A stretch of DNA of 42,975 nt, taken from Methylobacillus sp. Lineage in GTDB: Bacteria > Pseudomonadota > Gammaproteobacteria > Burkholderiales > Methylophilaceae. The notes beneath the pieces were generated by a model. It saw only the letters and a list, made by a program, of their open reading frames with translations, made no database searches and had not been told where the DNA came from. Location of the stretch: assembly GCA_018607785.1 (NCBI GenBank), contig JABBAU010000054.1:1-42975 (forward strand), read 5' to 3'. Position 1 is the first letter of the stretch, and each line of letters begins with the position of its first letter. Positions 25,835 to 34,277 of this stretch are shown here, in pieces. A program made the translations under genes and the position numbers.

Positions 25835-26343
25835 AGATAAGTTGGAAAAAGAAAATATTAAAAGGCAACAATCAAGATCTCCTTAATTATAAAAATTCAA
25901 TTACAAATAAGGTTAGTAAAAAAGCGAATTTAAAAATACAACGTATTAGAGATTTCCCTAATTTAATTTTGAACGACGAATTATCTTTTTTTAAGACGAG
26001 TAGGTCGGGTAAATTATATTTAAGAGAAGTTTTAATTTTTGCAAATAATGAGCCTATTATTTATGCGAGGACTGTATTTAAAAAAAACTTAAGGCATTTA
26101 ACCTACATTATTAAAAAATTGAATGAAAATCCATTAGCTAATATTGTTTTTAAAAAAAAGACTTCTCGATCAAATTTTATTTTTAGCCATGTATCTTCTA
26201 ATCATAAATTATTAAAAAGACTATTTTCAAGCGGTATACCAATGGTGAAAGTAAGTGGTGCAAGAAGATCAAATTTTGAATGTGATGGAGAAAAAATCCT
26301 ACTAACGGAAGTTTTTTTTAAGAATATTAATTATTTTAAATGA
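25831..26343 (+). CDS. ubiC: chorismate lyase
   Basis: This 170-residue enzyme splits chorismate to 4-hydroxybenzoate and pyruvate, starting ubiquinone synthesis. Family features are LYLREVLIFAN with Arg65, YARTVFKKN with Arg80, the LNENPLANIVF segment (98-107), ARRSNFECDGEKILLTEVFF with Arg145 and a late active-site Glu160. The N-terminal 40 residues are basic and divergent. Overlaps of ATGA with both recG and ubiA show tight coupling. The product goes straight to UbiA encoded next. Confidence 0.93.
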   Translation: MKISWKKKILKGNNQDLLNYKNSITNKVSKKANLKIQRIRDFPNLILNDELSFFKTSRSGKLYLREVLIFANNEPIIYARTVFKKNLRHLTYIIKKLNENPLANIVFKKKTSRSNFIFSHVSSNHKLLKRLFSSGIPMVKVSGARRSNFECDGEKILLTEVFFKNINYFK

Positions 26344-27185
26344 ATAAAATAATGTCATTGATAAGCCTCATTAGGCTAAATAAACCCATCGGTATTTTTT
26401 TGCTTTTATGGCCAACTTTATGGGCTTTATGGCTTTCAAGCAATGGGGTACCTGATTCGAGGATATTAATAATATTTATTTCGGGTGTAGTCCTTACAAG
26501 ATCATTAGGGTGTGCTGTCAATGATTTTCTAGATAGAGAAATAGATATAAAAGTATTTAGAACAAAAAACCGACCATTAGCTTTAAAAAAAATCTCTACT
26601 AAAGAAACTCTTTTATTTAGTTTGATACTAGCAATACTTTCATTATTACTGGTATTCCAATTAAATATATACGCAATAAAAATTGCTTTTATTGCATTAA
26701 TTTTTATTATCATATACCCACTTACTAAAAGGTTTTTACCGATACCACAGGCCTTTTTAGGGGTAACTTTTGGATTGAGTATTTTAATGGTTTATGCTGC
26801 AGTTCAGAATCAGATTCCAATTCAGGCATGGATTTTATTTATTGCTAATACTTTTTGGGTGCTCGCATATGATTCACATTATGGCGTTGTTGATATGAAG
26901 GATGATAAAAAAAATAAAATTATGTCAGCACCATTAACTTTTGGAAAGCAGACCATGAAGTTTATTTTATGTTGTTACTTAATAACCTTCTTATTACTAA
27001 CAACTTTAGGAATATGGAGTGATTATGGATTTCTATATTTCTTAGCACTTTCTATTGCCTTCGTCGTTGCATTTAGTATTTGGAAAAAGTGTTTGTCTTT
27101 TGAACCCAAAGCTAATTTTAATGCTTTTATGTCTAATAATTATGTTGGATTTTTTATATTTTTAGGTTTTCTATCGCAATTATAG
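26340..27185 (+). CDS. ubiA: 4-hydroxybenzoate polyprenyltransferase
   Basis: This 281-residue inner-membrane prenyltransferase attaches the polyprenyl chain to 4-hydroxybenzoate. It has eight or nine predicted helices. Two magnesium-diphosphate binding motifs are seen: NDFLDREID (61-69) and DSHYGVVDMKDD (178-189). RLNKPIGIFLLLWPTLWAL (12-30) is the typical N-terminal family block. It is the last gene of the yicC operon; the rplM promoter follows 18 bases downstream. No hairpin terminator is obvious between them. Confidence 0.97.
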   Translation: MNKIMSLISLIRLNKPIGIFLLLWPTLWALWLSSNGVPDSRILIIFISGVVLTRSLGCAVNDFLDREIDIKVFRTKNRPLALKKISTKETLLFSLILAILSLLLVFQLNIYAIKIAFIALIFIIIYPLTKRFLPIPQAFLGVTFGLSILMVYAAVQNQIPIQAWILFIANTFWVLAYDSHYGVVDMKDDKKNKIMSAPLTFGKQTMKFILCCYLITFLLLTTLGIWSDYGFLYFLALSIAFVVAFSIWKKCLSFEPKANFNAFMSNNYVGFFIFLGFLSQL

Positions 27186-27202
27186 AAAAAACGACTAATA
27201 AA

Positions 27203-27232
27203 TTGACAATTTACATCGAAATAGACTAAAAT
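27203..27232 (+). promoter_or_regulatory. promoter of rplM-rpsI
   Basis: Consensus TTGACA (27203-27208) is followed after 18 bases by TAAAAT (27227-27232). Transcription should start near 27239, giving a short leader of about 30 bases before rplM. This is one of the best sigma-70 matches in the window and fits a highly expressed ribosomal operon. Confidence 0.85.
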
Positions 27233-27270
27233 TCGCCTCTTGAATTTATTTTACTAAGGTAACATGAAGA

Positions 27271-27702
27271 ATGAAAACTGTTTCTGCTAAATCACATGAA
27301 GTCAAAAGAGATTGGCTTTTAGTTGACGCTAAAGATGCGACGTTAGGAAGGCTAGCTAGTGGTATTGCCCATAGACTAAGAGGTAAACACAAAACTATTT
27401 ACACCCCTCATGTTGATACAGGTGATTACATAGTTGTTATTAATGCAGAAAAAATTAAAGTTACTGGAAATAAAGCTGAAGATAAAATTTATCATAGACA
27501 TACCGGTTTTCCAGGTGGCTTATATTCCACAAACTTTACCAAGTTACAGGCTAGATTTCCAGGTAGAGCTCTTGAAAAAGCAGTTAAAGGCATGTTACCC
27601 AAAGGGCCATTAGGTTATGCAATGATTAAGAAAATGAAAGTTTACGCAGGCGATAATCATCAACATTCAGCTCAACAGCCACAGCTGATAACAATAAAAT
27701 AG
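27271..27702 (+). CDS. rplM: 50S ribosomal protein L13
   Basis: This 143-residue ribosomal protein binds 23S rRNA early in 50S assembly. It begins with [20 protein letters not shown] and contains [31 protein letters not shown], and the C-terminal [24 protein letters not shown] block. The ATG at 27264 lies only seven bases upstream but runs out of frame to an early stop, so 27271 is the start; AAGG lies at about 27256. rpsI follows ten bases later, the invariant bacterial pair. Confidence 0.99.
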   Translation: MKTVSAKSHEVKRDWLLVDAKDATLGRLASGIAHRLRGKHKTIYTPHVDTGDYIVVINAEKIKVTGNKAEDKIYHRHTGFPGGLYSTNFTKLQARFPGRALEKAVKGMLPKGPLGYAMIKKMKVYAGDNHQHSAQQPQLITIK

Positions 27703-27712
27703 GAAAGTTTTT

Positions 27713-28105
27713 ATGATAGGTAAATATTATTACGGAACAGGCAGAAGAAAAAGCTCAGTTGCTAGAGTATTTATCCAGCCTGGCAAAGGTACCATCACTG
27801 TTAATAACAAGCCTGTTGAGGAATATTTTTCAAGGCATACCTCTCAGATGGTTCTTAAGCAGCCATTAGAATTGACTGAAAATCAAACTTCGTTTGATAT
27901 AAAGGTGAATGTCACAGGTGGAGGTGAATCAGGTCAAGCTGGTGCGGTAAGACACGGTATTACTCGAGCACTTCTTGATTATGATGAAGCATTAAAACCT
28001 GAGCTTTCTAAAGCAGGTTTTGTAACTCGTGATGATCGTGAGGTTGAGAGAAAAAAAGTTGGCCTAAGAAAAGCGAGACGACGTAAACAATTCTCTAAAA
28101 GATAG
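27713..28105 (+). CDS. rpsI: 30S ribosomal protein S9
   Basis: This 130-residue protein of the small subunit has a C-terminal tail that reaches the decoding-site tRNA. The pattern is complete: [19 protein letters not shown], GEYFxRxT-type segment (here [12 protein letters not shown]), [24 protein letters not shown] and the basic C-terminal [15 protein letters not shown] ending in Lys-Arg. A strong terminator follows within 20-40 bases, closing the rplM-rpsI operon. Confidence 0.99.
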   Translation: MIGKYYYGTGRRKSSVARVFIQPGKGTITVNNKPVEEYFSRHTSQMVLKQPLELTENQTSFDIKVNVTGGGESGQAGAVRHGITRALLDYDEALKPELSKAGFVTRDDREVERKKVGLRKARRRKQFSKR

Positions 28106-28123
28106 TGTTTACATTAGAATTAG

Positions 28124-28147
28124 AGCCGCTTTAGCGGCTTTTTTTTT
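28124..28147 (+). terminator. intrinsic terminator of rplM-rpsI
   Basis: Stem AGCCGC (28124-28129) with GCGGCT (28134-28139), a four-base loop and a run of nine T residues, 18 bases after the rpsI stop. It is a GC-rich stem in AT-rich surroundings. Confidence 0.92.
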
Positions 28148-28186
28148 ATGTATGGTTTTTATAAATTAAAAGATTAAAATAGAAAA

Positions 28187-29224
28187 ATGAACAAAAAAAC
28201 AAGAGTAAGTGTGTTTGGTGGAACTGGCTATACTGGTGTTGAGTTGATTAGGTTGCTTTTGAACCATCCAAATGTTGAAATTTATCAAATTACATCCAGG
28301 AATGATAAGGGGAAAAGGGTTGATGAAATTTATCCATCATTTAGAGGTGTTCTGAATAATATACTTGTATCACCTGAAGATGCCGATCTTAAAAATGTAG
28401 ACATAGTTTTCTTTGCTACACCAAATGGGATTGCAATGAACTATGCTGAGGGGCTTATTGAAGCTGGGAAATTAGTCATTGATTTAGCAGCAGATTTTAG
28501 GATAAAAGATCAGGGCATTTGGGAAAAATGGTATGGGGTAGAGCATAAATCACCAAATTTGATCAATAAGGCTGTTTACGGTCTGCCTGAAATTAACAGA
28601 GACTCTATTAAAAAATCAAAATTAGTTGCTAACCCTGGATGTTATCCAACAGCTATTCAATTAGCGCTTATTCCTCTTCTTGAAAAAAAGCTAATTAGCT
28701 CAACTAATATAATCGCAGATGCTAAATCTGGAATAAGTGGTGCTGGAAGAAATCCTGAGTTAAAACTTTTAATGTCAGAAGCTGATGAAGATTTTAAGGC
28801 TTACGGTATTGGTGGCCATAGACATCTTCCTGAAATTGAACAAAATCTCACTTATGTCTCTGGAGAAAATGTAAAATTAACGTTTATTCCGCATCTAGTT
28901 CCTATGGTTAGAGGTATTTTTGCAACCATATATGTTGAATGCATTAAAAACTTTAAGGCAAAAGACATTTTTGAATCTTACTATAAAGACGAACCATTTG
29001 TAGATATAATGGAATCCAACATTTATCCAAATACTAAGTCAGTAAGGGCATCAAATTTTTGTAGAATATCTTTTTATAAAGAGCAAGACACGAACAGACT
29101 CATAATTTTTTCAGTAATTGACAATCTAATGAAGGGCGCAGCAGGTCAAGCTGTTCAAAATATGAATATAATGATGGATTGGCAAGAAACACTTGGTTTG
29201 AGCTCTGTGCCAATTACCCCATAA
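28187..29224 (+). CDS. argC: N-acetyl-gamma-glutamyl-phosphate reductase
   Basis: This 345-residue enzyme reduces N-acetylglutamyl phosphate to the semialdehyde with NADPH, the third step of arginine synthesis; argH in this window does the last. It begins with the dinucleotide motif VFGGTGYTGVELIRLL (9-24). The active-site Cys152 lies in VANPGCYPTA. KSGISGAGR and YGIGGHRHLPEIEQ (catalytic His), then HLVPMVRGI and NLMKGAAGQAVQNMN near the end match ArgC type 1. Argenine-pathway genes are thus scattered, as usual in betaproteobacteria. Confidence 0.98.
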   Translation: MNKKTRVSVFGGTGYTGVELIRLLLNHPNVEIYQITSRNDKGKRVDEIYPSFRGVLNNILVSPEDADLKNVDIVFFATPNGIAMNYAEGLIEAGKLVIDLAADFRIKDQGIWEKWYGVEHKSPNLINKAVYGLPEINRDSIKKSKLVANPGCYPTAIQLALIPLLEKKLISSTNIIADAKSGISGAGRNPELKLLMSEADEDFKAYGIGGHRHLPEIEQNLTYVSGENVKLTFIPHLVPMVRGIFATIYVECIKNFKAKDIFESYYKDEPFVDIMESNIYPNTKSVRASNFCRISFYKEQDTNRLIIFSVIDNLMKGAAGQAVQNMNIMMDWQETLGLSSVPITP

Positions 29225-29231
29225 GGTAAAA

Positions 29232-29585
29232 ATGAAAAAAATAAAACCTCATTATTTAGTCAGAAAAAAACCCCGTATTCAAACAAGGGCTAGCTGGCCT
29301 GCCAATATCTTCTTTTCTATTTTTTTTCTTGTTCTCGGTTTTGGTATAACTTTTTATTTTTTAGATGGTGGTAAATACGCAAATATTTATGCTCAATTAA
29401 TTGATTTGCAAAACATAAACTATGAAAAAAATAAAGATAATTTAAAATTTAAACTTGAAGTTGAAAAAAATCAAATATCTATAGATAAATTGTCTGAGGA
29501 TAATAAAATATTAAGTGATGAAAATAATAAATTAAGAGAAGACGTCTTATTCTATGAGAAGATGTTAGGAAAAAAAAGAAAATAA
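29232..29585 (+). CDS. membrane-anchored coiled-coil protein (DUF6776-like, shortened)
   Basis: This 117-residue protein has a basic N-terminus (1-22), one membrane helix (about 27-47) and a helical coiled-coil region (about 60-113) ending in EDVLFYEKMLGKKRK. The position between argC and a bactofilin, the basic N-terminus, the single helix and the 'FFExLL'-like end resemble the N-terminal half of DUF6776 proteins found at this place in other betaproteobacteria. Those, as I recall, carry an additional C-terminal beta domain of about 100 residues that is absent here. The stop codon abuts the bactofilin ATG directly. It may anchor or organise the bactofilin; that is inference. Confidence 0.7.
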   Translation: MKKIKPHYLVRKKPRIQTRASWPANIFFSIFFLVLGFGITFYFLDGGKYANIYAQLIDLQNINYEKNKDNLKFKLEVEKNQISIDKLSEDNKILSDENNKLREDVLFYEKMLGKKRK

Positions 29586-30014
29586 ATGATTAAGAAAAAA
29601 AGAAAATTTGTCGCAATCACTACATTAATTGATAAAGGTATCGTGATTTCAGGAGATACCACTTATACTGGCGGTATTCGGATTGATGGTAAAATCAAGG
29701 GTAATTTAAAAGTTCATGGGAAAGAAGACAGCCTTTTGATAATGGGAGATGGAAGTAAAATTGTTGGGGATGTGGAGGTAGAGAAAGCAATAATAAATGG
29801 TGAAATTAATGGCAATGTTAAATGTCATGATTATTTAGAATTAAATACTAATGCTATTGTCAATGGTTCAGTAGAATATGACATAATTGAGGTTCATGAA
29901 GGCGCTAAAATTAATGGTGAGCTAAAATTTATTAAAAATAATAAAGAAATTGAGCCAAAAAAAAATATTAATCAAAAATTTAAGTCAAACTTAAATAAGT
30001 TACTTAAAAAATAA
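29586..30014 (+). CDS. bactofilin
   Basis: This 142-residue polymer-forming cytoskeletal protein has basic, unstructured ends (1-8 and about 118-142) around a beta-helix core built of short repeats with regular Gly/Asn/Val positions: ISGDTTYTGGIRIDGKIKGNL, GDGSKIVGDVEV, AIINGEINGNV, LNTNAIVNGSVEYD, VHEGAKINGEL. Bactofilins form nucleotide-free filaments at the membrane and often guide local cell-wall synthesis or shape. The gene begins immediately after the stop of the coiled-coil membrane protein, so both are produced together. The usual M23 peptidase partner is not in this window. Confidence 0.93.
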   Translation: MIKKKRKFVAITTLIDKGIVISGDTTYTGGIRIDGKIKGNLKVHGKEDSLLIMGDGSKIVGDVEVEKAIINGEINGNVKCHDYLELNTNAIVNGSVEYDIIEVHEGAKINGELKFIKNNKEIEPKKNINQKFKSNLNKLLKK

Positions 30015-30038
30015 ATATAATTTGGAGTATACATATAT

Positions 30039-30389
30039 ATGTCGACAGCAATAGAAATGCCAACACCAATTAACTTCTCAGATAATGCAGTCAAGAAAGT
30101 TAAGGAATTGATAGAGGAAGAAGGAACGCCTGACCTAAAACTTAGAGTTTTTGTGAGCGGCGGCGGTTGTTCTGGTTTTCAATATGGATTTACTTTTGAA
30201 GAAACTATTAACGAGGATGATACAAAAGTAGAAAAAGATAATGTAATCTTACTGGTTGATCCAATGAGTCTCCAATATTTGACAGGAGCGGAGATTGATT
30301 ATCAAGACAATGTGCAAGGTTCGCAATTTGTGATTAAAAATCCAAATGCAACTACAACCTGTGGTTGTGGTTCGTCATTCTCTGCATAA
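30039..30389 (+). CDS. erpA: iron-sulfur cluster insertion protein ErpA (A-type carrier)
   Basis: This 116-residue A-type carrier receives Fe-S clusters and delivers them to apoproteins, including enzymes of isoprenoid and respiratory metabolism. The three cluster cysteines are Cys44 ([12 protein letters not shown]), Cys108 and Cys110 ([10 protein letters not shown]). [22 protein letters not shown] is the conserved core. Location next to the argC/bactofilin genes and a GSSF C-terminus favour ErpA over IscA. GGAG lies about 17 bases upstream of the ATG, rather far. It converges with gltA with four bases between stops. Confidence 0.95.
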   Translation: MSTAIEMPTPINFSDNAVKKVKELIEEEGTPDLKLRVFVSGGGCSGFQYGFTFEETINEDDTKVEKDNVILLVDPMSLQYLTGAEIDYQDNVQGSQFVIKNPNATTTCGCGSSFSA

Positions 30390-30393
30390 TTAA

Positions 30394-31665
30394 TTATTTA
30401 ATATCTCTTTTAGCTTTGCCTTTGTAAACTTGTCTAGGCCGGCCAATTTTAGATTCCTTACTTATCATCATTTCATTCCAATGAGCAACCCATCCTGCGG
30501 TTCTAGCTAAAGCGAAAACGGCAGTGAACATTGAAAAAGGAATACCAATAGCTCTCATTACAATGCCTGAATAAAAATCAACATTTGGATATAGTTTTTT
30601 TTCAATAAAGTATTCATCTTCAAGGGCAATCTTTTCTAATTTCATTGCAAGTTTAAAAATCGGATCATTTTTTAAGCCAAGTTCTTCAAGGACTTCATGA
30701 CAGGTTTCTTTCATGATAATTGCTCGGGGGTCTTGATTTCTATAAACTCTGTGGCCAAATCCCATTAACCTAAATTCATCGTCTTTATCTTTAGCACGTT
30801 TGATATATTGATTAATTCTGCTTTCATCTTTAATTTCTGTAAGCATCCTTAAAGTTGCCTCATTGGCACCACCATGCGCTGGTCCCCACAATGAAGCTAT
30901 GCCTGCAGCAATACAAGCGTAAGGGTTTGCTCCTGTGGAGCCAACTAACCTTACCGTTGAAGTTGAAGCATTTTGTTCGTGATCAGCATGAAGAATAAGA
31001 ATTTTTTCAAAAGCTTTTGAAATTATAGGGTTTACTGTGTAATCTTTATAGGGTCTTGAAAACAACATATGTAAGAAGTTTGTCCCAAAATCATATTCAT
31101 TCTTTGGGTACACAAAAGGTAAACCAAGGTTGTAAGTGTAGCTCCAAGCAGCAATAGTTGGTATTTTTGCGATTAGCCTATGTGCAGAAATTTGTCTATG
31201 ATCAATATCATTTATATCCATGTTATCAAAATAGAAAGCAGACATTGACCCGACAACGCCTACCATAACTGCCATTGGATGGGCATCTCTTCGATAACCG
31301 CCAAAAATATTATTCAGTTGATCGTGAAGAAGGCTATGACTTGAAATAGACCGGAGATAACCCTCTTTTTCCATTTGATTAGGGAGTTCACCATGCATTA
31401 GAAGGTAAGACACATCTAAGAAGTCACATTTTTCAGCTAATTGCTCTATAGGGTATCCTCTATAAAGTAGCTCGCCTTTGTTTCCATCCACATAAGTTAT
31501 CTTGGAGGTACATGCAGAGGTAGATGTAAAACCAGGATCATAAGCAAAGTAATTGTATTTACCAAGGTTTCTTATATCTATCGATGGAGTCCCCATTGTA
31601 CTTTCAATAATAGGTAGCTCTCTCTCTTTGCCATCCAATATTATGTTTATTTTTTTTGTAGTCAT
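30394..31665 (-). CDS. gltA: citrate synthase
   Basis: This 423-residue enzyme condenses oxaloacetate and acetyl-CoA to citrate. The family blocks are clear: [20 protein letters not shown] and [13 protein letters not shown] near the N-terminus, [20 protein letters not shown] (catalytic His region), [29 protein letters not shown] (catalytic His) and [16 protein letters not shown] with the active-site Asp. Length and the N-terminal beta domain fit the hexameric, NADH-sensitive type of proteobacteria. It stands on the strand opposite to erpA, between erpA and anmK. A TATAAT box on the minus strand at 31714-31709 likely serves it. Confidence 0.98.
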   Translation of the reverse strand: MTTKKINIILDGKERELPIIESTMGTPSIDIRNLGKYNYFAYDPGFTSTSACTSKITYVDGNKGELLYRGYPIEQLAEKCDFLDVSYLLMHGELPNQMEKEGYLRSISSHSLLHDQLNNIFGGYRRDAHPMAVMVGVVGSMSAFYFDNMDINDIDHRQISAHRLIAKIPTIAAWSYTYNLGLPFVYPKNEYDFGTNFLHMLFSRPYKDYTVNPIISKAFEKILILHADHEQNASTSTVRLVGSTGANPYACIAAGIASLWGPAHGGANEATLRMLTEIKDESRINQYIKRAKDKDDEFRLMGFGHRVYRNQDPRAIIMKETCHEVLEELGLKNDPIFKLAMKLEKIALEDEYFIEKKLYPNVDFYSGIVMRAIGIPFSMFTAVFALARTAGWVAHWNEMMISKESKIGRPRQVYKGKAKRDIK

Positions 31666-31708
31666 TTATTCTTTAAATTTTGATTATAAATATTTAAATT
31701 AGCCTGAC

Positions 31709-31714
31709 ATTATA
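31709..31714 (-). promoter_or_regulatory. candidate -10 box of gltA
   Basis: TATAAT reads on the minus strand in the 66-base gap between anmK and gltA, about 44 bases before the gltA start. No good -35 hexamer lies at the usual distance. It suggests gltA has its own promoter even though anmK lies upstream in the same direction. Confidence 0.45.
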
Positions 31715-31731
31715 ATACAAAAGGAAAAAAA

Positions 31732-32826
31732 CTAAGATTGATGTATTGAACCTAAAATTCTTAAGCCTTTAGATCCAGTTACATCAGGAGAATTATTAAA
31801 TTTATGGTTAAGTGTTTGATTTGCTAGCCAAGCAAAAGCAACTGCTTCTACCTGTTGTTCTGGTAGCTTTAAGGCATTTGTAGATTGAACAACTAAGTTT
31901 GTTTTATTCTTTAAAATTTCAACAAGATATTTGTTCTTAGCTCCGCCCCCACATAAATATAATTCATCAGCTTTTTGACAATTTTTTTTGATAGCATTTG
32001 AAATAGAAATAGCTGTTAATTCAAGTAGTGTTCTTTGAACGTCTTGTGACGAATAATTTTTCTTTATTCCTTTCTTAATCCACTCTAAATTAAAATGATC
32101 TCTCCCAGTACTTTTGGGAGGTTTTTGTTTGAAAAATTTATCTTTTAGAAAATAAGTGAGTAGGTTATCAATAACTGTTCCTTTCTTAGCCCAAATACCA
32201 TTTTTATCAAAATTTAAATCATAATTAAGCTTGATCCAATGATCCATCAAAATGTTACCAGGCCCACAATCAAAGCCTACAATCTTTCCGCTGATGGGGA
32301 GATAAGTGATGTTGCTAATGCCGCCAATATTAACAATTACTCTATTTTTACTTTTTGAATAAAATAGATATTTATGAAATGCAGGAACTAATGGTGCACC
32401 TTGACCTTTTGCAGCTATATCTCTATTCCTAAAGTTTGAAACAATATCAAGATGGGTTATTTCAGCTAATAAATCAGCATTACCAATTTGAATAGAATAT
32501 CCTTTATCAGGCTTATGCCTAACTGTTTGCCCATGATAGCCAACCCCTTTTATTTGACTGGGTATTAAATTATTTTTCTTTAGTAACCGGTTGATAGCTT
32601 TTCCAGTTAATCTCGCAAGTTCATTTGAAAGAACATGACTATTTTCAAGTTCGTTATTGTTTGGAAAATGTAATTTAAGTATATTTTCTTTAACTTTTTT
32701 TGCGTAATTTATGTGATAAAAATCGATTACAGAAACTTTATTTCTATGTATCTCAGTTAAGGCTATATCAATTCCATCAAGGCTAGTACCTGACATTACA
32801 CCTATCATTAATTTTGAATTTATCAT
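31732..32826 (-). CDS. anmK: anhydro-N-acetylmuramic acid kinase
   Basis: This 364-residue sugar kinase phosphorylates and opens 1,6-anhydro-MurNAc released during peptidoglycan recycling. Family motifs are GVMSGTSLDGID (9-20), VGYHGQTVRHKP (about 97-108), FRNRDIAAKGQGAPLVP, VNIGGISNITYLP, GFDCGPGNILMDHW and LYLCGGGAKN near the C-terminus. Length is normal (369 in E. coli). It is divergent from tyrS and lies upstream of gltA in the same direction. In related bacteria a wall peptidase gene often sits beside anmK, but none is present here. Confidence 0.97.
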   Translation of the reverse strand: MINSKLMIGVMSGTSLDGIDIALTEIHRNKVSVIDFYHINYAKKVKENILKLHFPNNNELENSHVLSNELARLTGKAINRLLKKNNLIPSQIKGVGYHGQTVRHKPDKGYSIQIGNADLLAEITHLDIVSNFRNRDIAAKGQGAPLVPAFHKYLFYSKSKNRVIVNIGGISNITYLPISGKIVGFDCGPGNILMDHWIKLNYDLNFDKNGIWAKKGTVIDNLLTYFLKDKFFKQKPPKSTGRDHFNLEWIKKGIKKNYSSQDVQRTLLELTAISISNAIKKNCQKADELYLCGGGAKNKYLVEILKNKTNLVVQSTNALKLPEQQVEAVAFAWLANQTLNHKFNNSPDVTGSKGLRILGSIHQS

Positions 32827-32888
32827 CTTATAATTAGGGTTAATTTTAAGTAATTTTTATCCATAGTTCATATATAAGATAACACTAA

Positions 32889-32919
32889 TTGTTTCTAAAT
32901 ACTTTAATTGAGATAGAAT
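32889..32919 (+). promoter_or_regulatory. weak candidate promoter of tyrS
   Basis: TTGTTT (32889-32894) and TAGAAT (32914-32919) stand 19 bases apart in the 122-base anmK-tyrS spacer. The -10 box is good but the spacing is long. Transcription would begin near 32926, about 23 bases before the GTG start. Confidence 0.35.
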
Positions 32920-32948
32920 ATGACGTATAAAAAAGTGAGATAAGAATT

Positions 32949-34139
32949 GTGAATATAGATGAAGCATACAAAATAATTGCTAGAGGTGCGGATGAGATAT
33001 TAGTCGAGTCAGAACTTTTAAAAAAATTAGAAAAGGGCAAACCTTTAAGAATTAAAGCAGGTTTCGATCCAACAGCACCTGATCTTCATCTAGGACATAC
33101 CGTATTACTAAATAAACTTAAACAATTTCAAGATTTAGGGCATCAAGTTTTATTTTTAATAGGTGATTTTACCGGTTTAATAGGGGATCCAACGGGTAAA
33201 AATGCAACGCGACCTCCTTTATCAAAAAAAGAGGTTGAAGAAAATGCGACCACTTATACAACACAAGTTTTTAAAATTTTAGATAAATCTAAAACTGAAG
33301 TTGTTTTTAATTCAAGTTGGCTTAATAATTTAGGTGCCGATGGTATGCTGAAGTTAGCTGCAACTCATACGGTAGCTCGTATGCTCGAAAGAGATGATTT
33401 TTCTAAAAGATACAAAGCTCAACAACCAATTTCTATTCATGAATTTATGTATCCTCTCCTGCAAGGCTATGACTCAGTTGAGCTAAATGCTGATGTTGAA
33501 ATTGGAGGAACAGATCAAAAATTTAATTTATTAATGGGCCGTGAACTTCAAAAATTCTATAATAAACCACAGCAATGCATTGTAACGCTTCCACTTCTTG
33601 AAGGGCTTGATGGAGTCCAAAAAATGTCTAAATCTTTGAATAATTATATTGGCATAGATGAATTGCCAGAGATAATGTTTGCAAAAATATTATCAATCTC
33701 TGATGAATTAATGTGGCGATATATCGAATTACTTTCTTTAAATACTTTGGAGGAGATTACAAAGTGGAAAACAAGAGTGAATGATGGTGAAAATCCAAAG
33801 AATATTAAAGTTGAATTTGCTAAAGAAATTGTTACTCGCTTTCATTCAAAGATTGATGCTGATAATGCGGAAAAAGATTTTGAAAATAGAGCTGTTGGCG
33901 GAATACCGGAGGATTTGAATGTGTATAAAATAGATGCCGGTAATGACGGGATAGGAGTCGGGCAAATTTTAAAGTCTATAAATTTTGTATCGAGCACATC
34001 TGAAGCTATGAGACTTATAAAAGCAGGGGGTGTAAAAATTGATGGAGAAAAAATAAGTGATACAAAAAAATTTATATCTCCAAATGAACAATTTGTAATT
34101 CAAGTGGGTAAAAGAAAATTTGGAAAAATAATAACGTAA
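32949..34139 (+). CDS. tyrS: tyrosyl-tRNA synthetase
   Basis: This 396-residue class I synthetase charges tRNA-Tyr. It has the HIGH-type motif HLGH (47-50) in [13 protein letters not shown], the tyrosine-binding [27 protein letters not shown] block, KMSKS (225-229), and a C-terminal S4 RNA-binding domain (about 330-396, with [15 protein letters not shown]). The lower motif and HLGH context match the TyrZ-like type common in betaproteobacteria rather than E. coli TyrS (HVGH). The start codon is GTG. No terminator is visible before the rimP promoter, apart from the rimP leader hairpin itself. Confidence 0.97.
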   Translation: MNIDEAYKIIARGADEILVESELLKKLEKGKPLRIKAGFDPTAPDLHLGHTVLLNKLKQFQDLGHQVLFLIGDFTGLIGDPTGKNATRPPLSKKEVEENATTYTTQVFKILDKSKTEVVFNSSWLNNLGADGMLKLAATHTVARMLERDDFSKRYKAQQPISIHEFMYPLLQGYDSVELNADVEIGGTDQKFNLLMGRELQKFYNKPQQCIVTLPLLEGLDGVQKMSKSLNNYIGIDELPEIMFAKILSISDELMWRYIELLSLNTLEEITKWKTRVNDGENPKNIKVEFAKEIVTRFHSKIDADNAEKDFENRAVGGIPEDLNVYKIDAGNDGIGVGQILKSINFVSSTSEAMRLIKAGGVKIDGEKISDTKKFISPNEQFVIQVGKRKFGKIIT

Positions 34140-34203
34140 ATATTATATTTATATCTTCTTATTTGAAATCAATGTTTAATTAGTATTAATTGCAGCTTTT
34201 TTT

Positions 34204-34212
34204 TGATATAAT
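34204..34212 (+). promoter_or_regulatory. extended -10 promoter of the rimP-nusA-infB operon
   Basis: TGATATAAT (34204-34212) is a perfect extended -10 element (TG, one base, TATAAT), which can work without a good -35. Transcription would begin at about 34219-34220, only five to seven bases before the terminator-like hairpin of the leader. Confidence 0.7.
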
Positions 34213-34223
34213 ACCGCTGATAT

Positions 34224-34248
34224 ATGGGCCTTGAGCCCATTTTTTTTT
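34224..34248 (+). terminator. rimP leader: terminator-like attenuator hairpin
   Basis: A perfect stem, ATGGGC (34224-34229) with GCCCAT (34235-34240), has a five-base loop and a run of nine T (34240-34248). It lies between the extended -10 promoter and the rimP start, so it should end most transcripts unless antitermination occurs. Rfam lists a 'rimP leader' attenuator class in proteobacteria, which this resembles by position and shape. It can also end tyrS transcripts. Regulation by NusA, encoded in the operon, is plausible. Confidence 0.8.
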
Positions 34249-34277
34249 CACTAGAGTATGGGTTGAGGCTAAATTTT

